This document shows, piece by piece, positions 29,420-36,211 of a stretch of 36,211 bases of DNA; position 1 is the first letter of the stretch, and each line of letters opens with the position of its first letter. The stretch spans positions 1 to 36,211 of the forward strand of contig CALRBJ010000004.1 in the NCBI GenBank assembly GCA_943354205.1, given 5' to 3'. This stretch comes from Candidatus Nomurabacteria bacterium (GTDB lineage Bacteria; Patescibacteriota; Minisyncoccia; Phycocordibacterales; UBA9973). The translations under genes were made by a program, and so were the position numbers. The notes beneath the pieces were generated by a model. That model ran no database searches and was not told the DNA's origin. It saw only the letters and a list, made by a program, of their open reading frames with translations.

Positions 29420-30301
29420 ATGTCAAAATCACTACGAGAATATGTAGCGGAAGCGCGAGAAAAGGGTGTAGCCATCGGGCATTTTAATTTTGCGACGATT
29501 GAAGTTTTCCATGCGATTGTGGAAGCGGCGGGGGAGCTCGGCGTGCCGGTCATTCTCGGCACGGCCGAAGGCGAGGAGGGATTCGTCGGTACGAACGAAG
29601 CCGTGGCTTTGGTCAAAACCGCTCGCGAAGAAACGAATCAGCCGATATTTTTAAATGCCGATCATCATTACACTTTTGAAAATGTAAAAAAATCCATCGA
29701 TGCGGGCTACGACATGGTCATTTTTGATGGGGCAAAACTCTCGATAGAAGAAAATACTAAAATCACGAAGCAATGCGTAGACTACGCGAGAGTGATTTCG
29801 AAAAATACCGGACGAGATATTTTAGTGGAAGCGGAGCTCGGTTATATCGGCCAAGCATCGGGGATTTTGGATGCCATTCCTGAAGGTGTGGGGCTGACTG
29901 AAAATGAATTAACCAAGCCTGAAGAAGCCAAAAATTTTATCGATTCTACCGGCATAGATATGTTTGCGCCATCCGTCGGCAATGTGCACGGCATGCTCCG
30001 CTCGGTACCCGACCCAGCGCTCAATATTAATAGGATAAAAGAAATACACGATGCGGTCTCTATCCCACTCGTCCTCCACGGCGCTTCCGGCAATAGCGAT
30101 GAGGATATCAAGGCCGCAATTTCAGCCGGCATCAGTGTGGTACATGTGAACACCGAACTCCGCCGAGCCTGGATCGACGCCGAAAAAGCCCACATCGCCG
30201 CCCATCCCGACGACGTCGCCCCGTACAAACTCCTCGCCGAATCCAAAGAAGCAGTCAAATCCGTCGTCCTCCAAAAATTAAAAGTGTTTAATAATCTATA
30301 A
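29420..30301 (+). CDS. fba: Class II fructose-bisphosphate aldolase
   Basis: A 293-residue zinc-dependent aldolase splitting fructose 1,6-bisphosphate into two triose phosphates. GHFNFATIEVFHAIVEAAGE is the N-terminal region. FLNADHHYTFENVKKSIDAG carries zinc/catalytic His residues, VEAELGYIG follows, then DMFAPSVGNVHG and LVLHGASGNSDEDIKAAI with the other zinc His residues and the phosphate loop. VVHVNTELRRAW matches the (N/D)-T-(D/E) segment. Length is normal. With gap, the PfkB-family kinase and the pentose-phosphate genes it rounds out the carbon cluster. Confidence 0.95.
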   Translation: MSKSLREYVAEAREKGVAIGHFNFATIEVFHAIVEAAGELGVPVILGTAEGEEGFVGTNEAVALVKTAREETNQPIFLNADHHYTFENVKKSIDAGYDMVIFDGAKLSIEENTKITKQCVDYARVISKNTGRDILVEAELGYIGQASGILDAIPEGVGLTENELTKPEEAKNFIDSTGIDMFAPSVGNVHGMLRSVPDPALNINRIKEIHDAVSIPLVLHGASGNSDEDIKAAISAGISVVHVNTELRRAWIDAEKAHIAAHPDDVAPYKLLAESKEAVKSVVLQKLKVFNNL

Positions 30302-30302
30302 C

Positions 30303-30620
30303 ATGAACTGGATATTTGGAATTTCTTTGCTTATTATTTTTGAACTCATCGCCGATGTGTTCTCGAAAGAATACGCGCTAAAAGGAAATTGGTTTTTGTG
30401 GTGCGGAGCGATCGCGGGATATATAATCGCAAATATTTTTTGGCTCTCGGCGATAAAGAATGGTTCTGGCCTCGCTCGTGGGGCGGTTATATTTTCGGTG
30501 GGTTCAGCGATTGTAGCAGTAGCTCTCGGACTTCTTCTTTACCATGAAAGAATGTCCACTCCACAAATCGCAGGAGTTGGGCTCGGTATAGTTTCTTTAA
30601 TATTGATATTCTGGGAGTAA
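30303..30620 (+). CDS. Small DMT-superfamily (SMR/EamA-like) membrane protein
   Basis: A 105-residue protein with four predicted transmembrane helices, starting 1 nt after fba. NWIFGISLLIIFELIADVFS opens the first helix and carries a membrane-embedded Glu, as in small multidrug resistance proteins. YIIANIFWLSAIKNGSGLAR and a Gly-rich last helix (IAGVGLGIVSLILIFW) fit the DMT superfamily. It would act as a dimer. The transported substrate is unknown. Confidence 0.75.
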   Translation: MNWIFGISLLIIFELIADVFSKEYALKGNWFLWCGAIAGYIIANIFWLSAIKNGSGLARGAVIFSVGSAIVAVALGLLLYHERMSTPQIAGVGLGIVSLILIFWE

Positions 30621-30628
30621 ATTTTTGG

Positions 30629-30634
30629 TATAAT
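30629..30634 (+). promoter_or_regulatory. Extended -10 box (TGG-TATAAT) of FAD oxidase
   Basis: 6 nt before the ATG at 30641; leaderless prediction. Confidence 0.7.
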
Positions 30635-30640
30635 CACCAA

Positions 30641-32359
30641 ATGGATTTGAAAGAAGAAATAAAAAAGTTTTTTAAGGGAGATGTGGATGTTTCTCCGCAA
30701 GCATTGGAAAAATATTCGCACGATGCGAGCTTGTTTGAAGTACGGCCAAAGGTCGTGGTCTTTCCACGCGATGCAGAAGATATAAAAAATTTGGTGAAAT
30801 GGGTAAATGAAACTTCCCCTAGGGCGGACCTAGGGGAAGGTAAGCTCTCGATTACCGCTCGGGCGGCAGGCACTTGCATGGCTGGCGGACCGCTTGGCGA
30901 GTCGATTATTTTAGACACTACTCGCTACATGCACAAGATTTTGCATATAGAAAAATATAACAAAGAACATGTATACAAAATGCACCCAGCATTCGTGGGT
31001 GCCAGCGATATAAATATTTCCGGCGAGGCGACCGTTGAGCCTGGTTGTTTTTATCGAGATTTTGAAAAAGTCACGCTTGAACATGATTTGCTTTTGCCTT
31101 GCTATACCGCTTCCAAGAGCATAAACGCTGTCGGCGGTATGGTCGGCAACAATTCTGGTGGGGAGTTGACTTTAAAATACGGCAAAACTGAAGACTATGT
31201 GGCCGAATTGAAAGCAGTATTTTCCGACGGCAACGAATATACTATCCATCCACTCACTCGGCATGAACTCGATTTGAAAATGGCGCAAAATGATTTCGAA
31301 GGAGAAATATATAAAAATCTTTTTTCTCTTATTCAAAAAAATGAAGATGAAATAAAAAATGCTAAACCAAAGGTCACCAAAAATAGCGCCGGCTATACCC
31401 TTTGGAATGTGTGGGATGAAAAAACGCAAACTTTTGATTTGCCAAAGCTCATCGTCGGCTCCCAAGGCACACTAGCCATCACCACCCAAATCACTTTCCG
31501 ATTAGTTGAGCCCCTAAAAAATTCTGCGCTCTTTGTGATATTTATGTATAGCCTAGATTCGCTCGGGAATATCGTAAATGATGCACTCTCTGCGAGTCCA
31601 GAATCGATAGAGGCCTACGATGACAAAACTATAAAACTAGCCGTGCGGTTTTGGTATGGATTTATAAAAAAGAGGGGATTATGGGGCGCCATAAAGCTTG
31701 GTATTTCATTCCTACCCGAGCTTGGCATGATGTTTAAAGGCATGCCAAAATTGGTCATCCTTGTAAACTGCGCCGGACGTGATAAAGAGGAAGTAAAAAA
31801 TAAAATAGATTCGCTCGGTAAACTATTTCAAAAATATAAAAATATAAAAACCAGAAAAGTATTTAGCGCAGCCGAAGCCGACAAATATTGGACTATCCGC
31901 CGAGATTCTTTTGCGCTACTTCGCGAGCATTTTCAAAATAAAAGAACCGCGCCGTTTGTCGATGATGTGGTAGTGCCGGTATCGATGCTGCCAAAATTCT
32001 TGCCAAAGCTGACGGAAATATTAGACAGAAATAAACTCATCTACAATATGCACGGCCACGCCGCCTCGGGCAATTTCCACATCATCCCGCTCCTAACCGC
32101 CGGCGACTCTTTAAACAAAGAGCTAATTATGAAAGTTTCCGACGAAGTCTACACCCTCGTGCTCGATATGCACGGCTCCATCACCGCCGAGCACAACGAC
32201 GGCATCATCCGCACGCCATTCCTCCTACAAATGTATGGCCAAAAAATAATAGACATATTTGAGCAAATCAAGAACATTTTCGACCCCAAAAACATCTTCA
32301 ACCCAGGCAAAAAAGTCGGCGGCTCCAAAGAATACATAAAATCCCACCTGGCCCAATAG
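30641..32359 (+). CDS. FAD-linked oxidase (GlcD/D-lactate dehydrogenase type)
   Basis: A 572-residue VAO-type flavoprotein oxidising a 2-hydroxy acid such as D-lactate or glycolate. The FAD-binding PCMH domain is seen in VVVFPRDAEDIKNLVKWVNE, ITARAAGTCMAGGPLGESII, TVEPGCFYRDFEK and INAVGGMVGNNSGGELTLKYG. The C-terminal oxidase domain has FVDDVVVPVSMLPKFL, YNMHGHAASGNFHIIPLL and SITAEHNDGIIRTPFL. No fused iron-sulfur domain is present. Residues ~58-67 (SPRADLGEG) are encoded by a perfect palindrome (30813-30839) inserted between VNET and KLSITARAAG. The product acceptor is unknown. Own leaderless-type promoter. Confidence 0.92.
   Translation: MDLKEEIKKFFKGDVDVSPQALEKYSHDASLFEVRPKVVVFPRDAEDIKNLVKWVNETSPRADLGEGKLSITARAAGTCMAGGPLGESIILDTTRYMHKILHIEKYNKEHVYKMHPAFVGASDINISGEATVEPGCFYRDFEKVTLEHDLLLPCYTASKSINAVGGMVGNNSGGELTLKYGKTEDYVAELKAVFSDGNEYTIHPLTRHELDLKMAQNDFEGEIYKNLFSLIQKNEDEIKNAKPKVTKNSAGYTLWNVWDEKTQTFDLPKLIVGSQGTLAITTQITFRLVEPLKNSALFVIFMYSLDSLGNIVNDALSASPESIEAYDDKTIKLAVRFWYGFIKKRGLWGAIKLGISFLPELGMMFKGMPKLVILVNCAGRDKEEVKNKIDSLGKLFQKYKNIKTRKVFSAAEADKYWTIRRDSFALLREHFQNKRTAPFVDDVVVPVSMLPKFLPKLTEILDRNKLIYNMHGHAASGNFHIIPLLTAGDSLNKELIMKVSDEVYTLVLDMHGSITAEHNDGIIRTPFLLQMYGQKIIDIFEQIKNIFDPKNIFNPGKKVGGSKEYIKSHLAQ
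30813..30839. repeat. Intragenic palindromic element in FAD oxidase
   Basis: CTTCCCCTAGG (30813-30823), loop GCGGA, CCTAGGGGAAG (30829-30839): perfect 11-bp stem. The length of 27 bp is 9 codons, so the frame is kept. Confidence 0.85.
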
Positions 32360-32386
32360 TAGACTTTACTTTTTTCTTTTTTTGTA

Positions 32387-32392
32387 TATACT
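32387..32392 (+). promoter_or_regulatory. -10 box TATACT of rplY
   Basis: In TTTGTATATACT, 9 nt before the ATG at 32402; the leader is about 3 nt. Confidence 0.6.
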
Positions 32393-32401
32393 AGTTCCTA
32401 C

Positions 32402-33058
32402 ATGTTTAAATTAACTGCAAAAAAGAGAGAGTCTGGCAAAGGACTCGAAAATCTAAAGGCGGAGGGAATGATTCCAGCTGTTTTTTATGGTTTTAAAAGA
32501 GAAACCACTCCTATCGCTGTATCTCTAAAAGACTTCCGCAAAATCTGGCGTGAAGCTGGCGAATCGAGCGCTATCGTGCTTGAAACAGAGGCTGGCCCGG
32601 TAGATGTGCTCATCCACGACATGCAAACCGACCCTATTTCTGATACTCCTATTCATGTAGACTTTTTGGCTATCGACATGACCAAGAAAATCACCGTGGC
32701 TGTCCCAGTAGAATTTGAAGGCGAGGCGCCAATCGTAAAGGGTGGTACCGTAACTTTGGTAAAAGTGCTTCACGAAGTAGAAGTGGAAGCTCTTCCAAAA
32801 GATTTACCTCACTCACTTTCTGTAGACGTTTCTGCTATGGATGCTCTCGATAGTCAGGTGTTGGTAAAAGACATCGAGCTTCCATCTGGAGTCACCCTCA
32901 TCACTGGAGCCGACGAAGTAGTCGCTTCTATCTCAGAACAAAAAGAAGAAGTGGAAGAAGTTGCCCCAGTATCAATCGCCGATATCGAACTCTCAGAAAA
33001 GAAAGGCAAGAAAGATGAAGAAGGTGGCGAAGCAGTAGCCGAAGAATCTAAGGAATAA
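32402..33058 (+). CDS. rplY: 50S ribosomal protein bL25 (Ctc/TL5 form)
   Basis: A 218-residue 5S rRNA-binding protein of the long Ctc/TL5 type. The N-terminal L25 domain reads LTAKKRESGKGLENLKAEGM, IPAVFYGFKRETTPIAVSL. TDPISDTPIHVDFLAIDM leads into the TL5 beta domain (KITVAVPVEFEGEAP, VLHEVEVEALPKDLPHSL, VKDIELPSGVTLI). The C-terminal tail is acidic and low in complexity (KKGKKDEEGGEAVAEESKE), as is common in this form. It is close to twice the length of E. coli L25 because of the TL5 domain. Confidence 0.96.
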   Translation: MFKLTAKKRESGKGLENLKAEGMIPAVFYGFKRETTPIAVSLKDFRKIWREAGESSAIVLETEAGPVDVLIHDMQTDPISDTPIHVDFLAIDMTKKITVAVPVEFEGEAPIVKGGTVTLVKVLHEVEVEALPKDLPHSLSVDVSAMDALDSQVLVKDIELPSGVTLITGADEVVASISEQKEEVEEVAPVSIADIELSEKKGKKDEEGGEAVAEESKE

Positions 33059-33075
33059 GATATTAAAAAATTTGG

Positions 33076-33118
33076 TATAATTAAAAGCATGAAAAGAAAG
33101 ATTTTCATGCTTTTAATT
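33076..33118 (+). promoter_or_regulatory. Promoter and start-codon hairpin of lytic transglycosylase gene
   Basis: TGG-TATAAT (33076-33081) lies 7 nt before the ATG at 33089. A perfect 17-bp inverted repeat (33079-33095 / 33102-33118, loop GAAAGA) overlaps the -10 edge and contains the start codon in its left arm and an in-frame second ATG (33107) in its right arm. In a leaderless mRNA about 9 bp of this stem could still form, closing the start codon. Confidence 0.75.
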
Positions 33119-34438
33119 TTGTGCCTGGCATTCGGGTCTTTTGCTATTTCTCCGAATAAATCATCCGCAGAAACCCCAGCTGAACAAAAAGCTGCCTTAG
33201 AGGCACAGCTCGCCCAACTCGAGCAAGAAATAGCCTCGAAGCAAGCAGATCTGGATGCTCAAAAAGGCCACTCTGCCAGCCTTTCAAATGAAATAGCTAG
33301 CTTGAAAACAAAAATAAATACCACAAAGGGTTTGATCAGCGCTACAAATCTAAAAATCGTAAAACTCTCCAGTCAGATCGCCGATAAAAATTCGGAAATA
33401 AAAGACCTGTCTTCCAAGCTCGACCACGAACTCGAATCGCTCTCGCAACTCTTGAAAAACACGAATGATTTAGACAATAGTAACTTTGTGGATTTATTGC
33501 TTTCTTCTGACACAGTCTCTGCTTTCTATGGCGACATCACTACATATTCTTCGATAAAAGAAGGGGTGAAAAAATCCGTGGATCAGATAAAAGGCGTAAA
33601 AACTAAAACCGAGACAGTAAAGCAAGAGCTTGTGGTGTCTAAAACCGCGCAAGAAGATGCCAAACAAAAATTGATCGCTGATCAAAAGAAGAAAGAAGCC
33701 GACGAGGCATACCAAAAACAACTCTTGTCTTTGAGTAAAGACAAGGAAAATCAATACCAGCAAATTTTAAACGATCGTCGCGCCAAAGCAGCTTCTATCC
33801 GCTCGGCGCTCTTTTCTCTGGCTGGTGGAGGCGTGGCGATACCTTTCGGTGATGCGTATAAATATGCGCTACAAGTAGAACAAAAGATCGGGGTGCGGCC
33901 TGCATTTCTGCTCGCCATTATTCAGCAAGAATCGAGCTTTGGTATCGACAATGGTTCGTGTTATGTCAGCGACATGGCCACCGGTTCCGGCACGGGGTCG
34001 AAAAGTGGTCGGACGATTTCAAATGTCATGTATCCCAAAGACATACCGATATTTATTTCTCTCATGAACAATCTAGGTCGCGACCCTTTCAAGACCTTGG
34101 TTTCTTGTCCGCAATCTTCCGGCTGGGGCGGAGCGATGGGGCCTGCGCAAATGCTCGCTTCCACATGGGCTCGTCTACAGCCTAGGATAGCCACATTGCT
34201 CTCTATAAGCACTCCAGACCCTTGGCGCCCGATAGATGCGTTCTTGGCTAGCGGTTTGTACCTGTACGATGCCGGAGCGCGTGGAGGAAGCTATACTTCC
34301 GAGCTAAATGCCGCCTGCCAATACTTTTCCGGGCGAAATTGCTCTAGGTCAAAGGCTGGGAGCTCGTATGGCAAATCTGTCATGGCCCGCGCGAGCAAAA
34401 TCCAAACCACTATGATCGACCCATTGCAAGGGGTTTAA
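33089..34438 (+). CDS. Secreted coiled-coil lytic transglycosylase-like peptidoglycan hydrolase
   Basis: A 449-residue exported protein. Residues 1-26 form a signal peptide (MKRKIFMLLILCLAFGSFA). Residues ~30-235 form a long coiled coil like the N-terminal part of EnvC/PcsB-type hydrolases (LEAQLAQLEQEIASKQADLD and heptads onward). Residues ~255-449 carry an SLT-like lysozyme fold: FLLAIIQQESSFGIDN with probable catalytic Glu281, then GWGGAMGPAQMLASTWARLQ, and ASGLYLYDAGARGG. Cys near residue 291 and a second Cys in the NAACQYFSGRNC segment may form disulfides. It likely cuts the glycan strand during division or envelope remodelling. In-frame ATG 33107 is an alternative start with a shorter signal peptide. 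Confidence 0.9.
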   Translation: MKRKIFMLLILCLAFGSFAISPNKSSAETPAEQKAALEAQLAQLEQEIASKQADLDAQKGHSASLSNEIASLKTKINTTKGLISATNLKIVKLSSQIADKNSEIKDLSSKLDHELESLSQLLKNTNDLDNSNFVDLLLSSDTVSAFYGDITTYSSIKEGVKKSVDQIKGVKTKTETVKQELVVSKTAQEDAKQKLIADQKKKEADEAYQKQLLSLSKDKENQYQQILNDRRAKAASIRSALFSLAGGGVAIPFGDAYKYALQVEQKIGVRPAFLLAIIQQESSFGIDNGSCYVSDMATGSGTGSKSGRTISNVMYPKDIPIFISLMNNLGRDPFKTLVSCPQSSGWGGAMGPAQMLASTWARLQPRIATLLSISTPDPWRPIDAFLASGLYLYDAGARGGSYTSELNAACQYFSGRNCSRSKAGSSYGKSVMARASKIQTTMIDPLQGV

Positions 34439-34446
34439 AGATGTGC

Positions 34447-34452
34447 TAATAT
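34447..34452 (+). promoter_or_regulatory. Extended -10 box (TGC-TAATAT) of rpmE-prfA
   Basis: 9 nt before the bL31 ATG at 34462. Confidence 0.6.
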
Positions 34453-34461
34453 CTCCTCACT

Positions 34462-34683
34462 ATGAAGAAAGAAATCCACCCAGTATATTTTAGCGACTCG
34501 AAGGCTATCTGCGCATGCGGTAGCGCTTTTAAAGTCGGCTCTACTCTCGCTGACATCAGCGTTGAAATCTGCAGCCAATGCCACCCATTCTATACAGGCA
34601 AGGAAAACCTTCTCGACACTGCCGGACGCGTAGACAAATTCAAAAAGCGTATCGCTTCTGCCAAAGCCAAGAAGGCTAAGTAG
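34462..34683 (+). CDS. rpmE: 50S ribosomal protein bL31
   Basis: A 73-residue ribosomal protein at the 50S-30S bridge. It is the zinc-containing type: the C-x-C pair in AICACGSAFKVGS and the C-x-x-C pair in EICSQCHPFYTGKEN, with the invariant HPFYTG and the later GRVDKFKKR. The C-terminal AKAKKAK tail is basic. It is followed without a gap by prfA (TAG then ATG), the rpmE-prfA order common in bacteria. Confidence 0.96.
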   Translation: MKKEIHPVYFSDSKAICACGSAFKVGSTLADISVEICSQCHPFYTGKENLLDTAGRVDKFKKRIASAKAKKAK

Positions 34684-35661
34684 ATGTCTTTAATAGATAA
34701 ACTATCCGAATTAAAAAAGAATCACCAAACCTCGTATCTCGCGGAGAGTTATGAGAAACTTTTGCGTGAGGAAGAAGAAGTACGAAAGATGCTGGAGAGC
34801 GATGGCTCACTCCACGATATGGCTGCTGAAGAATTAGCGAATATTGAAACTCAAAAAGAGGGAATCGAAACACAAATAAAAAGCATCGAGGATAAAGAAA
34901 AAGAGCAAGAAGAATTTCCAAACGAAGTCGTGCTCGAAGTGCGCGCTGGCGCGGGGGGCGATGAGGCCTCGCTCTTTGCCTGGCAAATAGCTCACATGTA
35001 CGAGCGCTATGCCGAAGTGCAAAAATGGAATTGGAAAATAAACTACGAATCGACCAACGAAATCGGCGGATACAAAGAAGCCTCATTTGAAATAAAGGGC
35101 ACTGATGTGTACAAAAAACTTCGCTACGAAACAGGTGTGCACCGCGTGCAAAGAATTCCTGGCACTGAAAAAAATGGACGCATCCATACTTCGACTGCCT
35201 CTGTCGCCATCCTGCCAATCAAAAAGAAAAATACTTTTGTCATAAATCCAACTGATTTGGAAATGGAGTACTCGCGCTCGGGTGGAGCCGGCGGACAAAA
35301 TGTGAACAAGGTAGAAACCGCCGTACGCCTGATCCACAAACCGACTGGCCTCGATGTGCGCTGCACCAGCGAACGCTCTCAGCTGGCGAACCGTGAAAAA
35401 GCGATGCTTATTTTGACCGCCAAGATTCAACAAATGAAAGACGAAGAAGAAGCCAAGAAATATTCGGCTGATCGCAAGGGGCAAATCGGCACGGGGGATC
35501 GCAGCGAAAAAATCCGCACTTACAATTATCCTCAAGACCGCGTGACCGACCACCGCATAAAGCAGTCTTGGTCCAATATTCCTTCCATTATGGAGGGAAG
35601 GATAGACAAAATCATTGAAGCGCTAGAATCTGGAACTGTCGGCGATTCAGATGAAGAGTAG
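34684..35661 (+). CDS. prfA: Peptide chain release factor 1
   Basis: A 325-residue class I release factor that reads UAA and UAG and triggers peptidyl-tRNA hydrolysis. The GGQ motif is at residues 203-205 in SGGAGGQNVNKVETAVRL. The stop-recognition tripeptide of RF1 type (P-x-T) is PGT at 159-161 in RVQRIPGTEKNGRIHTST, not the S-P-F of RF2. ERSQLANREKAMLIL, KIRTYNYPQDRVTDHR and QSWSNIPSIMEG are classical. It is about 35 residues shorter at the N-terminus than E. coli RF1. RF1 specificity matches the exclusive use of UAA/UAG stops in this window. Confidence 0.97.
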   Translation: MSLIDKLSELKKNHQTSYLAESYEKLLREEEEVRKMLESDGSLHDMAAEELANIETQKEGIETQIKSIEDKEKEQEEFPNEVVLEVRAGAGGDEASLFAWQIAHMYERYAEVQKWNWKINYESTNEIGGYKEASFEIKGTDVYKKLRYETGVHRVQRIPGTEKNGRIHTSTASVAILPIKKKNTFVINPTDLEMEYSRSGGAGGQNVNKVETAVRLIHKPTGLDVRCTSERSQLANREKAMLILTAKIQQMKDEEEAKKYSADRKGQIGTGDRSEKIRTYNYPQDRVTDHRIKQSWSNIPSIMEGRIDKIIEALESGTVGDSDEE

Positions 35662-35690
35662 TTCGATACGAAACAAAGGGGAAAAGCTAC

Positions 35691-35719
35691 TTGCATTTTT
35701 GCATAAAGTATGCTATACT
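35691..35719 (+). promoter_or_regulatory. Sigma-70-type promoter of RRM gene
   Basis: TTGCAT (35691-35696), 17-bp spacer, TATACT (35714-35719). It is the best-formed promoter with a long leader in the window (about 97 nt). Confidence 0.8.
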
Positions 35720-35725
35720 ACCCCG

Positions 35726-35822
35726 CGTAGTAATAATAGCGTTTTTGTGTTTAAGCATTGCGCAGTTTGCTACTGTTAAAAGTAATTTTTGTGTACTTTT
35801 TATATAAAAGACACAGTAATCA
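35726..35822 (+). promoter_or_regulatory. Long 5' leader of RRM gene
   Basis: About 97 nt without an ORF. It contains the perfect 7-bp hairpin AAAAGTA/TACTTTT (35778-35800, 9-nt loop) and U-rich single-stranded stretches. It could be a cold-responsive or autoregulatory leader bound by the RRM protein. No known riboswitch recognised. Confidence 0.45.
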
Positions 35823-36125
35823 ATGGCTAAAAAGCTATATGTTGGTGGTTTGCCTTACAGCACTACTGACACTGAGTTGAAGTCACACTTCGCTCAAGCT
35901 GGTTCAGTAGAATCAGCAACCATTATCATGGACAAGATGTCTGGCCGATCCAAAGGTTTTGGATTCGTAGAGATGTCTAATGATGAGGAAGCACAAAACG
36001 CTATCTCTATGTTCAACGGAAAGGATTTCGGTGGCCGTAATCTTACAGTCAACGAAGCTCGCCCTATGGAAGCTCGCGCTCCACGTGAAGGAGGAAACTT
36101 CTCTCGCGGTCGCAGAGAGTTCTAA
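35823..36125 (+). CDS. RRM-type RNA-binding protein
   Basis: A 100-residue single RNA-recognition motif protein. RNP2 is KLYVGGLPYS (residues 4-13) and RNP1 is SKGFGFVEM, with the linking helix TDTELKSHFAQAGSVESATI and the second helix DEEAQNAISMFNGKDFGG. The C-terminal tail is short and Arg/Gly-rich (PREGGNFSRGRREF). It resembles the cold-induced Rbp proteins of cyanobacteria and glycine-rich RNA-binding proteins. It likely binds U-rich or structured RNA. It has a strong promoter, a long structured leader and a terminator, so it is a highly expressed single-gene unit. Confidence 0.94.
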   Translation: MAKKLYVGGLPYSTTDTELKSHFAQAGSVESATIIMDKMSGRSKGFGFVEMSNDEEAQNAISMFNGKDFGGRNLTVNEARPMEARAPREGGNFSRGRREF

Positions 36126-36137
36126 TATTGAACTAAC

Positions 36138-36165
36138 AAAAAATCCCGCCTTGGCGGGATTTTTT
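36138..36165 (+). terminator. Rho-independent terminator of RRM gene
   Basis: AAAAAATCCCGCC / GGCGGGATTTTTT (36138-36150 / 36153-36165), near-perfect and followed by more Ts. The last 46 bases of the window show nothing further. Confidence 0.95.
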
Positions 36166-36211
36166 GTTTTGTGTCTCTATTGTACCAAGCTCGAACAATT
36201 TTTCAAAACAA

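Noticed and set aside
1..36211. Genetic code 25 (UGA = Gly) or UGA = Trp throughout
   Set aside because: Over 10,000 codons of real genes contain only one in-frame UGA, and Gly and Trp use their normal codons, so UGA is rare or unassigned here rather than a regular sense codon.

Overview
This window looks like part of a Candidate Phyla Radiation (Patescibacteria) chromosome, most likely Parcubacteria/Paceibacteria. That assignment is an inference from gene content and compactness, not from a marker-gene tree. Genes are packed tightly on both strands. Housekeeping genes (dnaK, dnaJ, cysS, gatB, obg, prfA, and ribosomal proteins bL21, bL25 and bL31) are mixed with families typical of these small genomes: SWIB-domain protein, PIF1-like helicase, RmuC, MYG1, DoxX-like protein, split transketolase, and secreted proteins with one membrane anchor. 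One tRNA gene (Glu, CTC) is present. There is no rRNA operon, CRISPR array, transposase or prophage.

Layout. 1-1827 is dnaK, open at the left edge. 1884-5250 holds a very large surface lipase-like protein and a small membrane protein. 5285-7728 holds a PIF1-like helicase, a SWIB protein, a 20-residue basic protein and a cold-shock protein. 7770-11207 holds a flavoprotein, a DoxX-like gene with an in-frame UGA, a possible transglutaminase-fold protein and dnaJ. 11210-12860 is an AT-rich patch with two unrecognised genes, followed by tRNA-Glu. 13165-14678 holds a histidine phosphatase and two small hypotheticals. 14707-17015 is cysS-corA on the minus strand. 17246-19842 holds rplU, rmuC, a small hypothetical and a DEDDh exonuclease. 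19877-24099 holds yqeY, a holin-like membrane protein, MYG1, obg and gatB. 24104-30301 is a carbon-metabolism block (gap, small ORF, rpiB, rpe-like, two transketolase halves, a pfkB-family kinase, class II aldolase), which together covers lower glycolysis and the non-oxidative pentose phosphate pathway. 30303-32359 holds a small DMT transporter and an FAD-linked oxidase. 32402-36125 holds bL25, a secreted coiled-coil lytic transglycosylase, bL31, RF1 and an RRM RNA-binding protein.

Four properties run through the window. (1) Transcription appears largely leaderless: in 19 genes a TATAAT-like -10 box ends only 6-11 nt before the start codon, often as an extended TGn-TATAAT. (2) None of the 42 intact stop codons I read is UGA (27 UAA, 15 UAG), and one gene carries an in-frame UGA at codon 9. 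(3) Short palindromic elements sit in frame inside conserved genes (the HI0933-type flavoprotein, obg, cysS, gatB and the FAD oxidase). One 40-bp copy is shared by two unrelated genes. (4) A perfect 17-bp inverted repeat covers the -10 edge and start codon of the lytic transglycosylase gene.
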